Source: CALMEH01 sp031409875 (GTDB lineage: Bacteria > Acidobacteriota > Blastocatellia > Pyrinomonadales > Pyrinomonadaceae). Taken from it: a stretch of 64,000 nt of DNA. The stretch covers positions 1 through 64,000 of the forward strand of contig JANNYB010000133.1 of the NCBI GenBank assembly GCA_031409875.1, written 5' to 3'. The translations under genes and the position numbers were made by a program. The notes beneath the pieces were generated by a model, which was given only the letters and a program-made list of their open reading frames with translations, ran no database searches and was not told the origin of the DNA. Positions within the stretch are counted from its first letter, which is position 1, and each line of letters opens with the position of its first letter. Below, in pieces: positions 27,338 through 34,941 of the stretch.

Positions 27338-29923
27338 CTATAAAATCCGCAATCGCGGCGCGGTGTCGTCAAGACGACTGTTATAAGTTACGCCGTTGAC
27401 AGTTGTCGAAATGACAATCGGTTGATCGCCCGCGCCGTTCAGTTCCTTAGGAAGAGTGAAATCGAGCGTAAATTCCCCCGGTGCAATCAGCGTTGCGTTT
27501 GAAACGATAAGCTGACTTCCGCTAATAGTTCGGTCGCCGATTCGGATTGAAAAATCTGTGTTCAGCAAACTTTGAACGCCCGTTAAATGAACGCGCAAAA
27601 TTGTTGCTACACGCCTTCCGCCGCGCCGTTTGATGGTCGTAACGGTGAACGGTTCACTGTTTAGAAACGGCGAGTTTGTCGCGTTGAAAATCCGCGCTCG
27701 TCCACCGGCTCCGGGCGTTGAAAGATTCGTAAAAATGTCAGGGCGCGAAGGCACGATGGTAATTTTGCCTTTGATTATCGTGCCGTTGTTGTTGATGACG
27801 ACATCATAAATCGAATTATTAGTCGTGCCGTTAATGGTTAAACCCATCGGCACAACGAAAACGATTTGACGTTGGCTGACGCGCTTCAAACCGCAAGCCG
27901 CGCCGTTAATTGTCATTGAAACGCCGCTCAGTTCAATCGGAAGCGTGAACGCACGTTCGAGCGAACCGACAGCTTCGCGGGCGACAATCGGCTCATTGAT
28001 ACCTGTCTGATAATCGAGAATTACCAGCGAACCGGGCGAAGTTCCTTGCACGGCTGGCGGCGTTATCGGAGTCGGCGTGGCAATCGGAGTCGCACTCGGA
28101 CTCGGCGTTGGAGTCGGTGTCGGTGTCGGTGTCGGGCTTGGAGTCGGCACGGGCGAAGCCGTAACCGGAATGCGGCTTGCGCCTGTCGCAAAACTGAATG
28201 TTGCCGGAGTTTGCGCGGTTGCCACCGGAGTTAAAAGATAAAAAACTTCCGACAATAAATCAAAATTTCCCGTTCCCGTCTCGGTCAAAGCCAAATTAAA
28301 AGCCATTCGACGGAACGAATTAGACGTTAAAGGCTGAACGGACGGAAGCAAACTTATGGGCGAAGGAAATTTTGACAGCCGCGTAAAAGTTGCCGCCATC
28401 GGCGAAACATTCAGCGGATACGAATAAATTTGCGGCGGACGGGTTACATTCGGATTTAAGCCGTCGTCGGCAGTTGCCGGAATCGTGCCGTCGGCTTTGA
28501 TATTCATACGGGTTTCCAAAACGAGCGTGTTCGGCGCACCGTTTGCATCCGTATCGGTAAAGCCCGGATAGCGGAAAACGTCGCCGCCCGTGGCTCCCGA
28601 ATCCGCTGTGCTACGAAGTCCGATGCGGCGGAAATTTCCGGTCGCTAAAGTTGTGTCGTAGAGATAAGTTGCAAAACTCGTCTGATTTGCCGGCGAAGTG
28701 TTTTCCAAATCAACAAACGAATCAAAAGCGATATAACGCCCGTCGCGGCTCATTCTTCTGCCATAATTCAGCACGTTCAAAACGTCGCCGGGAACTGTTC
28801 GCACGGTTGACGTAACTTGTTTTTTCGTCGCCGTCAACGTGCCGACAGGATCAATGTCGGCGTAGAAAACTTCGGCGTTTTTGTCGCTGTTCGTGCCGCC
28901 GGTCATTAAATGAATCGGGTTATCGGCGTTGCTTTCAAAAAGTATACGATGATTGCCGGTCGGTAATTTTGAAATCGTCGGGTTGCGGTTTTTAATCGGT
29001 GCCGAAATCGTTCCGCGCGGCGTTTTAGTGATTTGCGAAACAGTCGAAGACGAACGAATAAAAGTAAAAATTTCGGCGTTGTCTTCTGCCGGAAAAGCAT
29101 TGCCGACTGCCGTAACTAAATCGCGGTTTGAACCAAAGGCGATAACGCTGCCGTCGTCGTTAATACTTGCGTCGTGGTTGTCGTCGGCAATAAACGGGAA
29201 TTGTTCCGTGCTTCCGGCAAGCGGCAAACTACTCGGAAACGTATTTGTCGCGCGGGTAAAAGTTCCTTGCGTCAAATCTGTTAGCGCGAGTTCGTCGCCA
29301 AACGAAAGATTGACGGGCGAAACCAGCGGAATTTGATAAAACCACATTTCGGTATTGCCGTCGTTGACCAAATTGCTGGTAACGGTCATTCCCGAAGTGA
29401 TATTACAGGGAAAAGTCGTTGCCGTCGTATTCGGGTCGAAACTTCCCGGATTTGTCGTGCTGATAATCGGCGGAAGATTCGGCGTTACCGTCGTATTTCC
29501 CGGAAAAGCACAAGTCGCGTTTGAACCGAAAGCAATCCAGCGTCCGTCGTTGCTGATAACGGGACGAATACTGACAATATCAACTTTGATGTTATCGAAG
29601 GTTGGCGCATTTGCCGCATTGTTCAAAAGACTTTTTGTGTCGGTGATTTGAAAAATGCGGCGTTGCGCGTAATCGAAAAGAAATATCTCACGATTACCGT
29701 CGGCGTTGTTGCGCGTCGTTTTGTCGGTGGCAAGATTGCCCGACGATTCAAAAACGACAAAACGCCCGTCGCCGCTGATGCCTCCGGCGAAAACTTCATA
29801 TTCAGCGGATGACGAAACTTGACCGATAATCGAATCAACCTGCGCCGAAACGCTTGAAAACACGCTGAATACAACTAAAATTGCGAATAAAAATAAATTG
29901 TGAAATTTCACAAACTCCTCCAA
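27338..29923 (-). CDS. Large secreted TolB/PD40-like beta-propeller protein with TIGR03437-like tail
   Basis: 861 aa. A signal peptide (LFLFAILVVFSVFSSVSAQ) is followed by repeated blades with the WD40-like/PD40 pattern GDGRFVVFESSGNLA, DGRWIAFGSNATC, DGSVIAFGSNRDLV and DGRYIAFDSFVDL. A Pro-Thr linker (PTPSPTPTPTPTPTPSP, about 28080-28150) leads to a C-terminal beta-sandwich (SPGSLVILDYQTG ... RQIVFVVPMGLTING ... SRPDIFT). The latter resembles the 'Solibacter' C-terminal domain that is frequent in Acidobacteriota. Surface-exposed; substrate unknown. Confidence 0.85.
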   Translation of the reverse strand: MEEFVKFHNLFLFAILVVFSVFSSVSAQVDSIIGQVSSSAEYEVFAGGISGDGRFVVFESSGNLATDKTTRNNADGNREIFLFDYAQRRIFQITDTKSLLNNAANAPTFDNIKVDIVSIRPVISNDGRWIAFGSNATCAFPGNTTVTPNLPPIISTTNPGSFDPNTTATTFPCNITSGMTVTSNLVNDGNTEMWFYQIPLVSPVNLSFGDELALTDLTQGTFTRATNTFPSSLPLAGSTEQFPFIADDNHDASINDDGSVIAFGSNRDLVTAVGNAFPAEDNAEIFTFIRSSSTVSQITKTPRGTISAPIKNRNPTISKLPTGNHRILFESNADNPIHLMTGGTNSDKNAEVFYADIDPVGTLTATKKQVTSTVRTVPGDVLNVLNYGRRMSRDGRYIAFDSFVDLENTSPANQTSFATYLYDTTLATGNFRRIGLRSTADSGATGGDVFRYPGFTDTDANGAPNTLVLETRMNIKADGTIPATADDGLNPNVTRPPQIYSYPLNVSPMAATFTRLSKFPSPISLLPSVQPLTSNSFRRMAFNLALTETGTGNFDLLSEVFYLLTPVATAQTPATFSFATGASRIPVTASPVPTPSPTPTPTPTPTPSPSATPIATPTPITPPAVQGTSPGSLVILDYQTGINEPIVAREAVGSLERAFTLPIELSGVSMTINGAACGLKRVSQRQIVFVVPMGLTINGTTNNSIYDVVINNNGTIIKGKITIVPSRPDIFTNLSTPGAGGRARIFNATNSPFLNSEPFTVTTIKRRGGRRVATILRVHLTGVQSLLNTDFSIRIGDRTISGSQLIVSNATLIAPGEFTLDFTLPKELNGAGDQPIVISTTVNGVTYNSRLDDTAPRLRIL

Positions 29924-30166
29924 AAAACTTTAACGAAAGTAGAAAATAAAAAGGAAAATCCGGTATTTTGAGCCGGTCTAAATAAAAAATTGTAACATTA
30001 TTTCCCGAACATATTACTTAATGCACAAAGTATTGCATTTTAAAGGTAAAAAATGCCTGTTGCAAGCAAGTAGCGAATTTAATTTTTAAATTAGTCCGAA
30101 AAACATCTGGTTTGATGCACGGAAAGCGCGAAAAAGTTGTTTGTAAAGCAGTGCTTATTTTAGTGT

Positions 30167-30327
30167 TTCGGGCGCGTTCAGAGTTCAAACTTCAGTTTGT
30201 AACCGCCAGCGAAGCGAAGCGGTTTTCGCTCAACGGGAGAGATTTACTCGAAATATTGTAACGCCAATCCGCGACCGCGTAGTGCAACGCGGAGCAAACT
30301 AAAGTTTGAACTCTGAACGCGCCCGAA
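30167..30327. repeat. Palindromic element, TTCAGAGTTCAAAC family
   Basis: Arms of 33 nt (TTCGGGCGCGTTCAGAGTTC... against ...GAACTCTGAACGCGCCCGAA) with one or two mismatches. The interior shares AACCGCCAGCGAAGCGAAGC with the element at 24419-24562. It sits immediately upstream of the conflict-operon promoter. Confidence 0.85.
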
Positions 30328-30335
30328 AAAAAATA

Positions 30336-30364
30336 TTGACTTTATTGAGCGATAGGAATAAGGT
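30336..30364 (+). promoter_or_regulatory. Candidate sigma-70 promoter of the caspase operon
   Basis: TTGACT (30336-30341), a 17-bp spacer and TAAGGT (30359-30364) lie about 110 bp upstream of the ATG at 30477. That ATG has AAGGAG at 30464-30469. No operator is evident beyond the adjoining palindrome. Confidence 0.45.
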
Positions 30365-30476
30365 TTTAATATCCGAAAATTTCGTCAAACAGAATTAACT
30401 TTGAATGTTTTTTAACAGCAATCATTTTTAGTCCAGAAACAAAAATCACTTTAACCATATTTTAAGGAGAAAAATT

Positions 30477-30572
30477 ATGCCTTTAATTAACCCTAAGTTG
30501 TTTGCACTTTTAATTGGAATTGATAAATATTCGCAAGTTAGGCATTTCGTGTATGTTGAGGTTTACAAATGA
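30477..30572 (+). pseudogene. 5' fragment of the caspase gene, cut by cassette insertion
   Basis: This starts at an ATG with a good AAGGAG. It encodes MPLINPKLFALLIGIDKYSQ, the first beta strand of a caspase/metacaspase domain (ALLIGIDKY is a family hallmark). After codon 20 the frame enters the cassette at the G of GTTAGGC (30537) and stops at 30572. The stop overlaps the ATG of the cassette gene (ATGA), so the fragment may serve as a translated leader that couples to it. The remainder of the caspase gene resumes at 31504. Confidence 0.85.
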
Positions 30573-31375
30573 AGAAACCTGATAAATTCCAAGCCGGAGT
30601 CCTTTGCACAGTTGGCGCAGCGATATTCTGCTTGGCATTAGCTAAAGAACCGATTTCCAAATTTATTATACTTCCAGATTTCATATATAGTATCGCGTTC
30701 GTGATTGGAACTTTAATGATACTTTGGGGATTTTTGGGTTGGTTTGCATCGGTTTTAACACCACCAGCAAACAGGGTTCTTGAAATTGTTCATAAGAAAC
30801 TTAATGCTAAATATATATGCGTTTTTGCCACGCAAGACGATTTACCTCAACTTTATGATTTATATTCAGAGTTTTTCGATGATGAAGTGCCTTCACTAAA
30901 CCTTATGAAGTCTTGGGTGCGTCAGAATCGTAAGGCGTTCGCTCTAGTTTATAGAGTTGATAATTCCTCAATAAAGCAGAAGGAACAGGTTCTTGCTGGC
31001 TCATTCAAAGTGCTTCCAATTACTCAGGAGGCAGTTCAGGGTTTGGAATCTGAACAACTTAGCGGTTCAACATTTGAGGCTAAACATATCGCTCGTAATC
31101 AAAAGGACGCTGCTGCTTACTATGTAGGCGATGTTGTAGCAACGAGACGCTCTGCACGCGCTTTCATTCTCGCATCCTTAAACTTTGCTTGTGAAAACGC
31201 GCTCCGAAAAGGACTTCCAATTTACGCAAGACCATTAACCGAAGATGGAAAGCGCGTAATGACAAAGTATAATTTTGTTCAAGCGAACGATGGTAAGTCG
31301 CCGCCTCAAATTGGAAAAATATGTAAGCTGATGGTAGGTGCTGTTAAATTTTTAAAGGGAAGATCTCAAAATTAA
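30569..31375 (+). CDS. Cassette-encoded membrane-anchored GNAT-like acyltransferase
   Basis: 268 aa. GAGG lies at 30558 and the ATG is 31 nt inside the cassette, the usual spacing for cassette genes. Two N-terminal hydrophobic segments (AGVLCTVGAAIFCLALA; FIYSIAFVIGTLMILWGFLG) anchor the protein. The remainder looks like a GNAT acyl-CoA transferase fold: an N-terminal helix pair (QDDLPQLYDLYSEFFDDEVP), central strands (VLAGSFKVLPIT), the motif-A-like AAYYVGDVVATRRSARAFIL, then LNFACENALRKGLPIYARPL and a final KRVMTKYNFVQ. The family call is by pattern only; the substrate is unknown. The classic Q/RxxGxG/A acetyl-CoA loop is not clear, so it may bind another acyl donor. Confidence 0.7.
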   Translation: MKKPDKFQAGVLCTVGAAIFCLALAKEPISKFIILPDFIYSIAFVIGTLMILWGFLGWFASVLTPPANRVLEIVHKKLNAKYICVFATQDDLPQLYDLYSEFFDDEVPSLNLMKSWVRQNRKAFALVYRVDNSSIKQKEQVLAGSFKVLPITQEAVQGLESEQLSGSTFEAKHIARNQKDAAAYYVGDVVATRRSARAFILASLNFACENALRKGLPIYARPLTEDGKRVMTKYNFVQANDGKSPPQIGKICKLMVGAVKFLKGRSQN

Positions 31376-31398
31376 GATTAAACTCGTAGTGGAAAAAC

Positions 31399-31504
31399 GC
31401 CTAACAATTCAATGGACGTGAGGGCGAAACAGCGACTTTCTTAAAACGGTCTTTGGTTTTCCTTACGCTGCGTGTATTCGTTTTCGCCCACGTCATCTCA
31501 ACCG
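31399..31504 (+). other. attC recombination site of the cassette
   Basis: Starts with the inverse core GCCTAAC and the typical AATTC. It then has L''-like GACGTGAGGGCGAAAC and L'-like GTTTTCGCCCACGTC, complementary apart from an unpaired A, matching the extrahelical base of attC sites. It ends ...CTCAACCG. In the circular cassette this joins TTAGGC to form the direct core GTTAGGC, an exact complement of GCCTAAC. The full site would be about 112 nt. Confidence 0.85.
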
Positions 31505-34500
31505 TTCGTTTGCCCGACGGAAGTTATTATCCGAATCTCGGCGGTTGCGTGCGCGATGTTAATTTGGTTGAACAGATGCTGAAAAATCGTCTGAATCTGC
31601 CGGACGCACAAATTATCAAATTGCTTTCCGAAAATAATAATCCGACCGTAACCGCCGAACGTATTCCGAATTACGAAAACCTCGTCAAAGCGTTCAAAGA
31701 AATAACCGATTCAGCCGAAGCGGACGACCAAATTTACATTCATTATTCGGGACACGGCGGACGTTCGACGACGATTTTCCCTGAAATCAAAGGTCAAAAC
31801 GGTTTGGACGAATCGCTCGTGCCGTGCGACATCGGCGCAAACGGCGTTTGTTATTTCCGCGATTTGGAAATAAGTTTCTTGCTCAAAAAAATGTCGGACA
31901 AAGGCATTTTGGTAACTTTGGTGTTCGACAGTTGTCATTCGGGCGGCGCAACTCGCGGCGAAGGCGGCGCGTTTGCCAGAGGAATTGACAGTATTGATAC
32001 GCGAAAACAGACGCAAGAAAGTTTGGTTTTCAAAAATATTGATGTCAAAGCCGCTTTTGCAGAATTTCCGCCGTCGGCGACTCGAAATTTGAATTCCGCG
32101 CAAGGTTGGCGTTTGCCGATTCCGCCGAATCTGGTTTTTATTTCGGGTTGCCGTGCGAATGAATTGGCGAATGAATTCGCGTTTGACGGTTTGCAGAGAA
32201 ACGGCGCATTGACTTATTGGCTACTCGATTCCCTGCGGCAAGCGGACGAAAATTTCACTTATAAAATGCTCTACAATCGCGTTTCCGCGAAAGTTCACGC
32301 CAAATTTATCAATCAAACGCCGGTCATTGAAGGCGACCGCGACCGCATTGTTTTTGGCGGCTTGAAATTATCTTCGGGCGAAAGTATCAATGTTACCAAA
32401 GTTGATTTGCCGAACAATCGAATTACGCTCAACACGGGACTTTTTCAAGGCGTTTCCAAAGGCGCACAATTTGCCGTGTTTTCAGCGGAAACCGTTGATT
32501 TTACTGATGTTTCAAAGCGTCTTGTCATCGTTGAAATCGAAAACGTCGGCACGACCGAATCAACCGCTTTGATAGTTTCGGGCGACGCGAAAGATAAAAT
32601 TCAGGAAGGTTCGCAAGCGGTTCTGCTCGGTGTCGGGATTCGTCTGCGCGGGCGGATTCGGCTTGTTTTTCAAGCGAATGGGTTTGACGAAGATTTGAAA
32701 AAATTAGGCAATTTTATTGCTCGAAACGAAGGCGATTTAGAAGCGCGAGATAAATGGATTCGGCTTTGCAACGACGGCGAAGAAGCCGATTTTCAAGTTG
32801 CCGTAAATAAATTCGGCGAGTTTGAAATCTGGGACGCAGAAGGCAGAGTTTTGCCGAATTTGCGTCCGGCTTTGCGCGTTGAAAAAGCAGAATCTTTAGC
32901 AAAAATGCAGGAAAGATTGGTGCAGTTGACGAAATATCGAAACGTCCGTTTGATTGATAATACCGATCCGGCTTCGCCTTTGGCTAACAAACTTAAAGCC
33001 GAATTGATGATTGTCAAAACAGATAAAAAGGAGGTGGAAACAACTCATTTGTTGCCCGTTCCGCTTCGTCCGCTTTCGGTTGGCGAACGCGCTTGTTTGC
33101 GCGTTACGAATCTTTCAAACACGCCTTTGAACTTTGTGATTATGGATTTAGCACCTGATTGGGGAATTTCGCAAATTCATCCTGACCCGAACGCGCAAGA
33201 CTTCGATTTTTTGGACAGCGGCGCGACTTTCGACTTTAAAATGGATGCTTTTTTGCCTTCGGATGATTACCAATCGGGAACTGATATTTTAAAAGTTTTC
33301 GCCACGGTTGAAGGCACAAGTTTTCGTTGGTTGCAAATGTCGCCGCTCGATCAACCGCCGATGCCGATTCAGCGAAGCGGTGAAATTAATGATGATTTGG
33401 AACAACTTTTGACAGGTTTTAACGCCGAAACTATGCGGAATATGAAACCCGTAACCAATTTAAATTCGCCGAAAGGCAGAAGTTGGACGACTGCCGAAGT
33501 TGCCGTAACCGTGCGCCGTCCGTCAATCGCGCACGTTACCGATCCGGCACTTTCGCTGCTTCAATCGGCGGTTGAAGAATTGGTTTTGAGCAAAAATGCC
33601 GAAACGAAATCACGCAGTGTCAACGGCAAAGAATATAAATATTTGCGCCCCGAATTGGACAATCAAATAATCAAAGAAGTCGCTCAATATTGCATTGCGC
33701 TGAATGAAAATCGAGTTACTGAAACCGAATTAATAACAAAAGATTCAACGGCTTACAGCGATGCTCAGGAACGCGGCGCATTCGATACGATAAATTATTG
33801 TGCAGGTTTGACAGCAGGTTTGGCGAAAGAATGGTTTAAAGCAAAACTTTGGGGCGATGATGCCGAATATAACCGAATCAAAGAATCTTTGACCGTAAAA
33901 TTCGGCGGTTGCGATCCGAATTTTAAGGATACGGCAATTCTTTATTTGAAATATCTCAAAGAAGGCGGACACACGCCTTATCGAACTGCGAATAATCCGA
34001 CGGATTTTGTGGTTGACGGGCGTTTGGCGGAAGATGCGACAATCGGAATCGTCGCGGATTGGGCAACGGGCGAACCGGCGGCGTTGGAAGTTTTGCGCCA
34101 GATGAAAAATCTTAACCCGAATGTTGCTATACATTTAGGCGATATTTATTATGCCGGAACGGAACTCGAAGTCGAAAATTATTTTTATCAACCTTGGAAA
34201 AATATTCTTCGACTCGAAACTTCGGAAATCATTTCGTTCGCTTTGCCCGGAAATCACGATCTTTATGCCGGCGGCAAACCTTTTTATGATTTGCTGGACA
34301 AATTGCAGATTTTGAATAAGTTTGACGGCAAAATGGCGAGTTATTTTTGTCTGCGAAACAAATATTGGCAATTTATCGGATTGGACACGGCTCTGCACGA
34401 CAGATTGGGCGCAGGTCCGACTTATCTCGAACCTCAGGAACTCGAATGGTTTAAAGACAAAATCGAAAATGCCGACGGCAGAAAAACCGTTTTGCTTTCG

Positions 34501-34902
34501 CATCATCAATTATTTTCGGCAAACGACCAATGGAAGGATGAAAAAGACGATGGGAATAATAAGGAATATAACCCGAAACTTTTTGATAAACTCGCTCCGA
34601 TACTGGAAAAAGTTGATTTATGGCTTTGGGGACACGAACACGATTTGGTTATTTTTGATGAATTTCTAAAACTAAAACGCGGACGCTGTATCGGCGGAAG
34701 TGCTTTTCCCGTAGGCAATTACGAAATGCCGACAACGGTCAAAAATCCGAATGTTACGTTTAACAAAGAAGTCGCACTCAGCAAAGGAAGCGTTTTTTAT
34801 CAGCATTGCTACACGATGATTAAACTCAATGGCGAAAACGCCGTCGTTTCCTATTACGAAGACCGCGACGGCGGCAGATTGCTTTTTGAGGAAACGATTT
34901 AA
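31453..34902 (+). CDS. Caspase (peptidase C14)-metallophosphoesterase fusion, 5' end displaced
   Basis: The open frame begins at a TTG within the attC region, so the first real codon is at 31504. The pre-insertion protein would be about 1152 aa. Caspase domain: the catalytic His in YIHYSGHGGRSTTI (H101 of this ORF) and Cys in LVFDSCHSGGATRGEG (C161). A middle section has a beta-barrel-like region and a DUF4384-like segment (LSVGERACLRVTNLSNTPLN). The C-terminal calcineurin-type phosphoesterase has all metal motifs: GIVADWA, HLGDIYYAG, LPGNHDLY, LLSHHQLF and WGHEHD. As it stands the product lacks the first caspase strand and a ribosome site, so it is probably inactive or poorly made. It is the first gene of a three-gene operon. 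Confidence 0.88.
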   Translation: MVFLTLRVFVFAHVISTVRLPDGSYYPNLGGCVRDVNLVEQMLKNRLNLPDAQIIKLLSENNNPTVTAERIPNYENLVKAFKEITDSAEADDQIYIHYSGHGGRSTTIFPEIKGQNGLDESLVPCDIGANGVCYFRDLEISFLLKKMSDKGILVTLVFDSCHSGGATRGEGGAFARGIDSIDTRKQTQESLVFKNIDVKAAFAEFPPSATRNLNSAQGWRLPIPPNLVFISGCRANELANEFAFDGLQRNGALTYWLLDSLRQADENFTYKMLYNRVSAKVHAKFINQTPVIEGDRDRIVFGGLKLSSGESINVTKVDLPNNRITLNTGLFQGVSKGAQFAVFSAETVDFTDVSKRLVIVEIENVGTTESTALIVSGDAKDKIQEGSQAVLLGVGIRLRGRIRLVFQANGFDEDLKKLGNFIARNEGDLEARDKWIRLCNDGEEADFQVAVNKFGEFEIWDAEGRVLPNLRPALRVEKAESLAKMQERLVQLTKYRNVRLIDNTDPASPLANKLKAELMIVKTDKKEVETTHLLPVPLRPLSVGERACLRVTNLSNTPLNFVIMDLAPDWGISQIHPDPNAQDFDFLDSGATFDFKMDAFLPSDDYQSGTDILKVFATVEGTSFRWLQMSPLDQPPMPIQRSGEINDDLEQLLTGFNAETMRNMKPVTNLNSPKGRSWTTAEVAVTVRRPSIAHVTDPALSLLQSAVEELVLSKNAETKSRSVNGKEYKYLRPELDNQIIKEVAQYCIALNENRVTETELITKDSTAYSDAQERGAFDTINYCAGLTAGLAKEWFKAKLWGDDAEYNRIKESLTVKFGGCDPNFKDTAILYLKYLKEGGHTPYRTANNPTDFVVDGRLAEDATIGIVADWATGEPAALEVLRQMKNLNPNVAIHLGDIYYAGTELEVENYFYQPWKNILRLETSEIISFALPGNHDLYAGGKPFYDLLDKLQILNKFDGKMASYFCLRNKYWQFIGLDTALHDRLGAGPTYLEPQELEWFKDKIENADGRKTVLLSHHQLFSANDQWKDEKDDGNNKEYNPKLFDKLAPILEKVDLWLWGHEHDLVIFDEFLKLKRGRCIGGSAFPVGNYEMPTTVKNPNVTFNKEVALSKGSVFYQHCYTMIKLNGENAVVSYYEDRDGGRLLFEETI

Positions 34903-34941
34903 AAAGTCGTTGCAACTTTGCTTTAAAATCGGAGGTCGCTA

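Larger units (their letters stand above)
29924..30476. other. Intergenic region with palindrome and operon promoter
   Basis: 553 bp between divergent genes. Apart from the palindrome at 30167-30327, a promoter-like pair at 30336-30364 and a leader of about 110 nt, I see no gene. Confidence 0.6.
30538..31504 (+). mobile_element. Integron-type gene cassette inserted in the caspase gene
   Basis: A 967-bp segment bounded by G/TTAGGC on the left (30537/30538) and G/TTCG on the right (31504/31505), the crossover position of integron integrases. It contains one ORF in cassette orientation, little non-coding sequence, and a 3' attC. Excising it joins G(30537) to TT(31505) and restores IGIDKYSQVRLPDGSYYP in frame. 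No integrase gene is present in the window. The target GTTCGTT is a secondary site rather than attI. The composition is more AT-rich than the flanking gene. Confidence 0.85.

Noticed and set aside
28046..28234. Arg-rich plus-strand frame
   Set aside because: It is the antisense of the Pro-Thr linker of the secreted propeller gene and has no ribosome site.
30167..30327. Considered as an attI site for the cassette
   Set aside because: It is an ordinary palindromic element with no GTTRRRY core at the crossover; the cassette boundary lies 210 bp away within the caspase gene.
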